NCBI GenBank assembly: GCA_946183545.1
Contig: CAMHCD010000004.1
Span: forward strand, 1 to 35,420
Length of the DNA: 35,420 bases
Origin: an uncultured Clostridia bacterium
GTDB lineage: Bacteria > Bacillota > Clostridia > Oscillospirales > Acutalibacteraceae
Direction: 5' to 3'
The notes under the pieces are model-generated. The model was not told the DNA's origin. It did no database searches and saw only the letters and a program-made list of their open reading frames with translations. The translations under genes and the position numbers were made by a program. Positions 18,553-26,314 of this stretch are shown piece after piece. Positions within the stretch are counted from its first letter, which is position 1; each line of letters starts with the position of its first letter.

Positions 18553-19040
18553 TGGAATGTAAATGCTGCGGAGAATCCGTAGAAAACGACCTGGCAAAAT
18601 GTTCCGTCTGCGGATTTCCGCTGCTGGGTGACCTCGGAGACAAGCTTCCGCAGATATTATCTGACTATCGCAACACCCTGCTTCATGACGTATCGCTCGC
18701 CGTCAAGCTGTATTATTACGGCTACGACGAGGACGGAGAAATGGGCGAACTAAAGAGCGAGTATGTAAAGGTGGCAGACGCGCCGGCGCTGACGCACGAC
18801 AACATTTTTTGGCTGGACACCGTCTTTGAGCCGTCCGGTATCAAACGAACTGTCACTCTGGATGTACGCGTTCAAAATGACAAGACATCACGGGATTCCG
18901 CTTTGAGCGCCGACCTCGGCAAGGTTCCCGAAGGGGGACGGCTCGGGATTTGCCTTTGCAAGGGATACCGTGTGAGGTTTGCCTTGGGCAACAAAAAACA
19001 AAGTATATTAACAGACAGCATTTCTTTACTGATAAAATAG
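18552..19040 (+). CDS. zinc-ribbon protein with beta-rich C-terminal domain
   Basis: MECKCCGESVENDLAKCSVCGFPLLGD (CxxC...CxxC); ATG overlaps the upstream stop (TGATG). Confidence 0.75.
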   Translation: MECKCCGESVENDLAKCSVCGFPLLGDLGDKLPQILSDYRNTLLHDVSLAVKLYYYGYDEDGEMGELKSEYVKVADAPALTHDNIFWLDTVFEPSGIKRTVTLDVRVQNDKTSRDSALSADLGKVPEGGRLGICLCKGYRVRFALGNKKQSILTDSISLLIK

Positions 19041-19055
19041 GAGGTTCAGATTACT

Positions 19056-20507
19056 ATGTCAATCGTATCAAAGCTGTTCGGAGGAGAGAAAGCATCGGTG
19101 ATCGGCAACGCCGTCAACAGCTCTCAAAGCGCAGCACAACAAACAATGGAAACACAGAAAAAGCTTGATGAGGATCGCGCCATCCATATGCGCATCGACG
19201 ATGGATTCTTTCAGTTGATGACCGATCCCGAGATAGCGCAAAAAAGCCGCGCTGCTGCCGCCGCAAACGAGGCAAAGCTCGACAAGATGAAGGCTTCCGT
19301 TGACGCCATGAACGAAGCGGGCGGCGAAAAGGTCAGCAAGCTTTGGGAAATGGAAAAGGACTTGTATATAGTTCCGGGCGGCTATTCCGAAATGCCGAGC
19401 GAGACCAACGATATTCCAAAAACAAATTTGGATGTATATAACCGCGCTGTTGAAGCGCTTGCGCGCGGATTCAAACAAAAAACCTCCGCAGACGCCGTTG
19501 AATCCGGCGCAGACCGTTTGGAGGGCTTTGTTGTTGACTTTATCGGCAACCTTCGCAACGCTTTGGAAACCGGCCGCGCAATGAAGGCAAACGCCTGCAT
19601 CGATATGATCAAGTATGTGCTGGTTGTCGGTTACCGTTACGAGGACGCGTCCGATCCCGAAAAATTTGAAGAACGCGTTTCAAGAAAGGTCGATTTCATC
19701 AGCTCCACCGGTAAACATCTTATCGATTCTATCGACAACTATTACAACCTGCTGGTCAACTACGAGCTGGACGAGGAAGCCTACGCACAGGCGCTGCGCG
19801 AGTTTGATAAAGCCATTGAGCCCTACAACCGCGACTGTCCGCCCGAGGTCAAGGAAAAGCTCGACCGTTTGGGCTTTAAGCGCGCAATGCGCGAGCTGCC
19901 TGCAGGAGACGACGCCAGAAAGTACATGGGCGTTCTTATAGCGTCCGAATCCTATTTGACCAGAGCGCTGATGGGCAGTCTCAGACTGGAAGCTTTTTCG
20001 ATGGAGATCCTGACCGAACGCGGAAATATTCAGGAGCTTATAAACGAGTGCAAAAAAGCCTTTGCAGCGTCGGGCGATAACTTTGACTTTCACGCTCATG
20101 TCAGAATGCTCGAGCAGATCCGCCAGAAGAATATCAACGAGATCAACAAGCTCAACGATATGGTTGCCGAGCGCGAGGATCTTGACAGAAGGACTCAGGC
20201 ACTGCTTGAAGAAGCAGCTGAAAACGAAAAACTCGCCGACGCGGTAGCAAATGCCGCCATGGCGATCGATAAATATGAGCACATCCAAAAGCGCAACCAG
20301 AAGTTAGCTCAGCGCGAAAAAGAAACTCGCAACGCGTATGCCGTAAAGCAAAAGCAGCTTATGGAAGAAGAGCTGGAAAGACAAAGACTGGAGCAGGAAG
20401 AATTCGAGCGTATCCAGCAAGAGCTTGAAGAAATGGAACAGATGCAGCAGGAAGAAGCGCCGATTGAGAACATTCAGGAAGAACAGGAAATTTTGGTCAC
20501 CGAATAG
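19056..20507 (+). CDS. uncharacterised alpha-helical/coiled-coil protein
   Basis: RBS AGGAGG; Ala/Glu/Lys-rich helical composition; acidic C-terminus. Confidence 0.78.
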   Translation: MSIVSKLFGGEKASVIGNAVNSSQSAAQQTMETQKKLDEDRAIHMRIDDGFFQLMTDPEIAQKSRAAAAANEAKLDKMKASVDAMNEAGGEKVSKLWEMEKDLYIVPGGYSEMPSETNDIPKTNLDVYNRAVEALARGFKQKTSADAVESGADRLEGFVVDFIGNLRNALETGRAMKANACIDMIKYVLVVGYRYEDASDPEKFEERVSRKVDFISSTGKHLIDSIDNYYNLLVNYELDEEAYAQALREFDKAIEPYNRDCPPEVKEKLDRLGFKRAMRELPAGDDARKYMGVLIASESYLTRALMGSLRLEAFSMEILTERGNIQELINECKKAFAASGDNFDFHAHVRMLEQIRQKNINEINKLNDMVAEREDLDRRTQALLEEAAENEKLADAVANAAMAIDKYEHIQKRNQKLAQREKETRNAYAVKQKQLMEEELERQRLEQEEFERIQQELEEMEQMQQEEAPIENIQEEQEILVTE

Positions 20508-20522
20508 GGAGGTTAACTGATT

Positions 20523-21401
20523 ATGGCTTTTGACAATTGGAAACTTGACAGAAAAGTCAACAAGGCGGAAAAGAAAATCGCGAAAAAAGAAAAGTACGCC
20601 GATAAAATGGTAAAATCCGACGACAAGCTCACCAAGCTGACGCATCGCGTTGAAGACGCGCAGGAAAAAATCGTTTCCGAGGAATGGTACGCCAAGCATC
20701 TGGATCACACCCGCGTTGATCTGGAAATCCGCGAAGCAAGACAAAATCTGTTTGAGCAAAGACAGCGTCTGCTCAGAAGATTGATCATATTCAATAAGGA
20801 ATACAAGTATATTCTTACAAAGCCCGACACATCCGTAAAAATGCGCGAGCTGCAGCGCTGCTCCACCGGAGCCAAAAACGCCGCTTACGCTCTGGCTGTC
20901 GTTGACGACGCCATCGACCGTTTAGACAGCATCCGCTCCGAGCTGGAGTGGAGAGAGATCATGCGCGACCTTACCAAGGGCTATAAGCTTATGAACGCTA
21001 TTTCCGTCGGCTCCGACCTTATGACCCGTCTTGCGTTTTTGCTGCAAAAGGCAAAACACGACATCAAAGGCGATATCTCTGTTGAGGCAATGGAGTATTA
21101 CTACGGCAAGCCCATTGACACCCTTCTTGAGGAACAGACCGGCGAGGCAAATGCCGCCGATATGCTCGTACAAAACTCCGTACTTGATTTAAACGACGAG
21201 GACGCGGTTTGTGAGGCTATACGTTGGGGCAGTATTTTTACCGTTCGTCCCAGCGTTGCCGCCGATGTTGCGGAGCAGCAGAGCGAGAAGGCAAAAAAAA
21301 CCGGTTCCACTCCGATCTACAACAAACCCGAAGAAACCTTTAACGAAGTTAAGGATTTTTCCGCTACCATGGACGCGTCAGATTTGCCTGACATGCTGTA
21401 A
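20523..21401 (+). CDS. uncharacterised alpha-helical protein with basic N-terminus and acidic C-terminus
   Basis: RBS GGGAGG; MAFDNWKLDRKVNKAEKKIAKKEKYADKMVK...; C-terminus ATMDASDLPDML. Confidence 0.78.
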   Translation: MAFDNWKLDRKVNKAEKKIAKKEKYADKMVKSDDKLTKLTHRVEDAQEKIVSEEWYAKHLDHTRVDLEIREARQNLFEQRQRLLRRLIIFNKEYKYILTKPDTSVKMRELQRCSTGAKNAAYALAVVDDAIDRLDSIRSELEWREIMRDLTKGYKLMNAISVGSDLMTRLAFLLQKAKHDIKGDISVEAMEYYYGKPIDTLLEEQTGEANAADMLVQNSVLDLNDEDAVCEAIRWGSIFTVRPSVAADVAEQQSEKAKKTGSTPIYNKPEETFNEVKDFSATMDASDLPDML

Positions 21402-21416
21402 TGGGAGGAACACATT

Positions 21417-23087
21417 ATGGACAACACATTGCTTCGCAATTTAAAGAATAAAGAAAACCAGTGCCGCAACCTGCAAAAGCAGGCGGATCAGGTTTACATC
21501 AACAACGGCAGGAACTACAGCGAGGATCAGTGTATCCTGCTGCAGCGCGCCGCAGACCTTGAATCCGAGATGGCAGGCATGACCATCGGCGCCGAGAGCG
21601 ACCATCATGTTAGAGAAAAGAACCGTCTTGACTATGACATAATGCGCATCCGCAGCAAACTGGAAAGCGTCGGTTCCTCTTCCGCGCAGCCGGCAAAAAA
21701 GCCCGATAAGTCAGGCAATCCCGCCAAGGAAATGAAGGAAACCGAAAAAACCAAGGACGAGCAGGAGCTTGACCGCGCCGCACGCACCTGGTACAAGGAA
21801 AGTCCGCGCCATTCGTTTGACGACGTGGCCGGCATGGAGCAGCTTAAGAAAAAACTCAAAAGCTGCCTTTCCGACGCTCAGGCAGGCGACCTCAGAGAAT
21901 ACCTCAAGATCCCGCGTTTGAACTCCTATTTCTTTGTAGGACCTCCCGGATGCGGTAAAACCTTCATCATCGAAGCATTCGCGCATGAGCTGATGGATCA
22001 GGATTACAAGTTCATATCCATCCTCGGCTCCGACATCATCAGCAAATATGTCGGAGCGGCAGAAAAGAGCGTTACTCGACTGTTTGAGGAAGCCGTCAAC
22101 AGCGCACCCTGCATAGTGTTTGTCGACGAGATCGACAGCCTGTGCAAAAACCGCTCGCTCCCCAACCTTCCCGAATACGCGGCAAATATCACAACCTCGT
22201 TTTTGACCGGCTACAACCGTATCCACAGCGAGGATTCCAATGTAATATTCATCGCCGCCACCAACTATCCCAACCGCGTTGACGCCGCAATGCTCGACCG
22301 TGCCGAGATAATCCGCCTTCCTTTGCCCGACAAGGAAGCAAGAAAGGCTGCTTTTATACGCTGCTTTGAGGACATCATCTCGCTGAAAAAGGATTTGAGC
22401 TTTGATATAATGGCTGAAAAGACATGGCGCTTCAACTACCGCGATATCGAACGCCTTACCGCTGCTCTAAAACAAACCCTCTTCCGCGATCTGCTCGATT
22501 TGTTCGGAGATCAGGATATCGCCATCGACGCGCTTAAGACCGGCAAATACAAGCTCTCGCTTGATAAGTTTGAAGCAGTCTTGGCGGACTTTAAGCCCTC
22601 TCCAAAAGAAATGATCATCAACGATCTGGTCGAGTGGGAAAAATCCGTACAGTCCGTTGTTGACATCGCCGAAACCGATCCCGCGGCGCTGTATGACTGC
22701 GAGCCCTTTGAAGAAGCTTCTAAGACATCGGAATCCGAAGAACAGACGGAAGAGCCGGAAGAAGCTACGCAGGAAGAACCGGCGCAGGAGTCTGCCTGTA
22801 CCGACCCCGTATATCCGCTCAGCGACAGCTTCACCGTGGATCCTTTAAAGGGTGTGGCGGAAATCAGCTTTTCTATCGGCGCGCGCCCGGCAACAGACGT
22901 AAAGCTCGTTGTAAACAGCGAGCTGGTTATTCCCGAATCAGACGGCAGCAAGTACACCTTTATTTATGAGCCGGAGGATGACGAAACCGAGGTCGAGGTC
23001 TTTGTAAGAGACAGCGCCGGTTATATCGGCTCATTTACCGCCGTTATCAACAGAGCTATTACCGACAATAAGGATTTTGATATTTAA
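21417..23087 (+). CDS. classical AAA+ ATPase (Cdc48/Vps4-like) with helical N-terminus and beta-sandwich-like C-terminal domain
   Basis: SFDDVAGMEQLKKKL, Walker A GPPGCGKT, SDIISKYVGAAEKSVTRLFEEA, Walker B CIVFVDEIDSL, ATNYPNRVDAAMLDR; RBS GGGAGG. Confidence 0.9.
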   Translation: MDNTLLRNLKNKENQCRNLQKQADQVYINNGRNYSEDQCILLQRAADLESEMAGMTIGAESDHHVREKNRLDYDIMRIRSKLESVGSSSAQPAKKPDKSGNPAKEMKETEKTKDEQELDRAARTWYKESPRHSFDDVAGMEQLKKKLKSCLSDAQAGDLREYLKIPRLNSYFFVGPPGCGKTFIIEAFAHELMDQDYKFISILGSDIISKYVGAAEKSVTRLFEEAVNSAPCIVFVDEIDSLCKNRSLPNLPEYAANITTSFLTGYNRIHSEDSNVIFIAATNYPNRVDAAMLDRAEIIRLPLPDKEARKAAFIRCFEDIISLKKDLSFDIMAEKTWRFNYRDIERLTAALKQTLFRDLLDLFGDQDIAIDALKTGKYKLSLDKFEAVLADFKPSPKEMIINDLVEWEKSVQSVVDIAETDPAALYDCEPFEEASKTSESEEQTEEPEEATQEEPAQESACTDPVYPLSDSFTVDPLKGVAEISFSIGARPATDVKLVVNSELVIPESDGSKYTFIYEPEDDETEVEVFVRDSAGYIGSFTAVINRAITDNKDFDI

Positions 23088-23098
23088 GGGAAACCACT

Positions 23099-24592
23099 AT
23101 GTCTACCGAATCGACAAACATTGATTATATGAGCTTTGACGAGCGGTTCCGCACCTGCTTTGGAGAAATGCTCGTCTATAAGTCCTCAGAAAACACCAAG
23201 TTTTTTGCGGATCAAAGTATGCCGTCGTTTATCCGTGACTGGCTTATGATGCGATTTTCCGATGAAAACGGCGTAATAGACGAGGCGAAAATCTCCGCGT
23301 ACATCAAAAAGAATATTCCTCAAAAGGAACAGTGGCAGTACATGTTAGTTGACATGCTGCATTACAATAAACCGGCAAGGTTTCTTGCAAAAATCAAAAT
23401 CGACTTTGATATGCGTAAAAAGAAGGCGCTGTTTTCGCTCCCTGCTTTTCAGGTGCCTGCCCATAAAGGCGAGGCGGTCGTTGACTGGGATGTTATCGAG
23501 CGCCACCGCGACGAGCTTCTTTCCTCCACGGACGTGTGGGGTATCGTCACGATCCGCTGCGAACAGGACGACGAAAAGAAAAACAATATTTTTAAGCTTG
23601 TAGATTTTACGCCGTTTTGTCCCTATCATATCGATCTTAAATACTATATAAACGCGCGTAAGTTTTTTACCGTTGAGGAATGGATCGACATAGTTTTGGG
23701 CGCTATAGACTATAACGCCTCCGGCTACAGCAGTCAAAGCGAAAAGCTGGTGATTCTCAAACGTCTGTTGCCTTTTGTCGAAAAGCGCGTCAACCTTGTT
23801 GAGCTGGCTCCAAAGGAAACCGGCAAATCTTATCTGTTCTCTCGCTTAAGCCAATACGGTTGGCTTGTAAGCGGCGGAAGTATTTCGCGCGCCAAAATGT
23901 TTTACGACATCTCCAAGCGTACAAACGGACTTGTTTCAAAGTACGATTTTGTAGCATTAGATGAGATTTCCAGCATAAAATTCACCGACCGCATGGAAAT
24001 GCAGGGCGCTCTTAAAGGATATTTAGAGAGCGGCGACTATCACGTCGGAGATTACCACGGCGTGGGTGAGTCCGGCTTGATATTACTCGGTAATATCAAT
24101 GCCGCATCCATGGATATCAACACCAACATGTTTGAGCATCTTCCGGAATTCTTCTGTGATTCCGCCCTGCTTGACCGCTTTCATGGTTTTATAAAGGGTT
24201 GGGATATTCCGAAAATGCGTGAAAGCCTCAAGGCGAACGGCTGGGCGCTCAATACAGAGTATTTTGTGGAGATTTTGCACGCTCTTCGCAGCGAATCGGT
24301 GTACCGTTCCGTTGTGGATAAGCTTGTGTGCATCCCTCCCAACGCCGCAACGCGCGACACAGAGGCGATCAAACGTCTGTCAACCGCGTTTTTGAAGCTG
24401 CTGTTTCCGCACGCGACCGACGTCAGCGAAATAGACCCGGCAGAATTTGAAACCTACTGTCTTACACCGGCAATGGAAATGCGCGGTATAATCAAAACAC
24501 AGCTCGGTATTCTTGACCCGGGCGAATTTCAGGGAAAGCAAATACCGTCCGTTACACTGAACGACGAATATCTTCCCTCAGGAGTAAATTAA
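23099..24592 (+). CDS. BrxL-like (Lon-related) AAA+ ATPase lacking a Lon protease domain
   Basis: NARKFFTVEEWIDIVLGAIDY...LKRLLPFVEKRVNLVELAPKETGKSYLFSRLSQYGWLVSGGSISRAKMFYDISKRTNGLVSKYDFVALDEISSIKF...LILLGNIN; ends soon after the AAA region, no visible Lon Ser/Lys dyad segment. Confidence 0.82.
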   Translation: MSTESTNIDYMSFDERFRTCFGEMLVYKSSENTKFFADQSMPSFIRDWLMMRFSDENGVIDEAKISAYIKKNIPQKEQWQYMLVDMLHYNKPARFLAKIKIDFDMRKKKALFSLPAFQVPAHKGEAVVDWDVIERHRDELLSSTDVWGIVTIRCEQDDEKKNNIFKLVDFTPFCPYHIDLKYYINARKFFTVEEWIDIVLGAIDYNASGYSSQSEKLVILKRLLPFVEKRVNLVELAPKETGKSYLFSRLSQYGWLVSGGSISRAKMFYDISKRTNGLVSKYDFVALDEISSIKFTDRMEMQGALKGYLESGDYHVGDYHGVGESGLILLGNINAASMDINTNMFEHLPEFFCDSALLDRFHGFIKGWDIPKMRESLKANGWALNTEYFVEILHALRSESVYRSVVDKLVCIPPNAATRDTEAIKRLSTAFLKLLFPHATDVSEIDPAEFETYCLTPAMEMRGIIKTQLGILDPGEFQGKQIPSVTLNDEYLPSGVN

Positions 24593-24593
24593 A

Positions 24594-26252
24594 ATGACAG
24601 AACCCGAACTTATACGCCTCTCGCAATTCAAGGTCAAATGCGACAGCGTTAAACATTCTCAAATACGCGTTAATGAATCTCTGAGCAACAGCCCCAACCG
24701 GCTTATCGGCTATTCGGAGTACATTGATGTATTCCGAAGTCTGATTCCCATAGTAGCTTACTCCGACGACGGCTCAGTTAGCGAATGGAATGATTTTTCC
24801 GAGATTTTTCCCGACGTTTTTCCTACGGAACACGGCACCGGCTCGGCTGTCCTGCTGACCGGCGATACGGGCTGCGGCAGACATACCGCAGACAAGACCC
24901 TGATGAGCGTGGCTCTTGAGGTCGTACGAAATCAGGCTGAGAAGGATTCCGACGATGATGATCTGTACGGAATGGCTGAGGAGCCTAATTTGGAGGATCA
25001 TCTGCGCTATTTTGTAATGGACTTGCGCTGTTTGAGCGGCAGCGCCGAACGGACTGTCATGCGCGAGCTCGACTCGCTTTTTCAGCAAATGGTTGACTCC
25101 GCAGTAAAAGAGCCGTCTGTGTTGTTTTATTATTCCTTGGGCGACGTTACCGAGATATTAAACAGCCAACGCGTTTCACAGCGGTTTTTATATCAGCTTG
25201 AAAATCTGATCCGTGATCCGCGCTCAAACTGTATCGTCACCTGCATCTACAACGGCAAAGCGTCTACTCTTTCCGAACTTCAAAAAGCGCCGTTTTATGT
25301 GCTGGACTTCACGCTGCCATCCGAGGCGGCAAGAAAAGAATACTTCCGCTTTTTGTCGGAGCGTTACTTGAATATCACCTTTGACTACAGCGCCGACGAG
25401 CTTGCTTCAATGACCGAAGGATTTACATTTGCTCAAATAAAAAAACTGGCGGCACATATTATGATGACCGTAAAATCGGAAATCATAAAGAAAAATCTGA
25501 ACCCCGAAAACTATGTGCGCCACGCTACTATCAATCAGTTTGAAGTGATCTTGGTCGATAAAGCATGTGTAAACCGTCTGGTAAAGCAGATCAAAAACAC
25601 GCGTTATGTTGAGCCAAAGCCAAACGTACCTGCTGTGATGTATGCCGCATCCGCTGCAGAACAGGCTACAAACCCGACAGCTGAGTCAAATCAAAATCAA
25701 ACTACCGAGGTGCAGGTCAGGGAGCGTGTCGTAATTTCGGCAAAAGACGGAGAAAACATAGATGACGTAGTAAGCAATACGCTTGATCAAATAGACACTC
25801 CGCAACAAATAGCCGACATCCGCAAATCAATGATCATACCCACCGGTTATTCGCCTGTTCTTCTTATGGAGAGCGGCAGGATAAACCGTCAGGTTTTGCA
25901 GAAAGAGGGCATTTCGTTAAAACGTTTCCTGTCGGCATGTTGGGAACGCGGCTTTACCGATCTGTCAAACGTTCAGTCTGCCTTTGTTGACTCAAGCGCC
26001 GACTTTGGTATCGGCTTCCGCGCTGTTGATTCTTCGTTGTTAACAGAACCGGGCAGCGTTAAACTGAAGCAGGAAGGCGAAAGCCTGTTTGGTGAAGTGA
26101 TAGTGGAGGGCGAGCTCCGCGAGGACGCGCTCCACAACAGCGGCCACAGCACAGATTGGTTGATACAACAGCTTGTTCGTCAAGGCTGCAGCCATCCTAA
26201 ATCGATTTTCCTCGCCGTCATCAATAAGGACGACAGATTGATCATCTATTAA
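24594..26252 (+). CDS. degenerate AAA+-like protein with two YetF/DUF421-like C-terminal repeats
   Basis: Walker A-like LLTGDTGCGRHT (Lys replaced by Arg), non-canonical Walker B region SVLFYYSLGD; C-terminal VLLMESGRINRQVLQKEGISLKRFLSACWERGFTDLSNVQSAFVD and VIVEGELREDALHNSGHSTDWLIQQLVRQGCSHPKSIFLAVIN. Confidence 0.68.
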   Translation: MTEPELIRLSQFKVKCDSVKHSQIRVNESLSNSPNRLIGYSEYIDVFRSLIPIVAYSDDGSVSEWNDFSEIFPDVFPTEHGTGSAVLLTGDTGCGRHTADKTLMSVALEVVRNQAEKDSDDDDLYGMAEEPNLEDHLRYFVMDLRCLSGSAERTVMRELDSLFQQMVDSAVKEPSVLFYYSLGDVTEILNSQRVSQRFLYQLENLIRDPRSNCIVTCIYNGKASTLSELQKAPFYVLDFTLPSEAARKEYFRFLSERYLNITFDYSADELASMTEGFTFAQIKKLAAHIMMTVKSEIIKKNLNPENYVRHATINQFEVILVDKACVNRLVKQIKNTRYVEPKPNVPAVMYAASAAEQATNPTAESNQNQTTEVQVRERVVISAKDGENIDDVVSNTLDQIDTPQQIADIRKSMIIPTGYSPVLLMESGRINRQVLQKEGISLKRFLSACWERGFTDLSNVQSAFVDSSADFGIGFRAVDSSLLTEPGSVKLKQEGESLFGEVIVEGELREDALHNSGHSTDWLIQQLVRQGCSHPKSIFLAVINKDDRLIIY

Positions 26253-26254
26253 AA

Positions 26255-26302
26255 ATACAAAAACGGTGTGATTTTTCCTGAGAAAAGTCACACCGTCTTT
26301 TT
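26255..26302. terminator. bidirectional terminator between convergent genes
   Basis: ACGGTGTGA (26263-26271) / TCACACCGT (26288-26296), A-tract on the left and T-tract on the right. Confidence 0.85.
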
Positions 26303-26314
26303 GATTAATATTTA

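Noticed and set aside
19056-20507. TelA-type toxic anion resistance protein
   Set aside because: Helical and near TerY-like genes, but no TelA motifs could be recognised by eye
23099-24592. A complete BREX phage-defence locus
   Set aside because: Only a BrxL-like gene is present; no PglX methylase, PglZ, BrxA, BrxB or BrxC homolog can be recognised in the window
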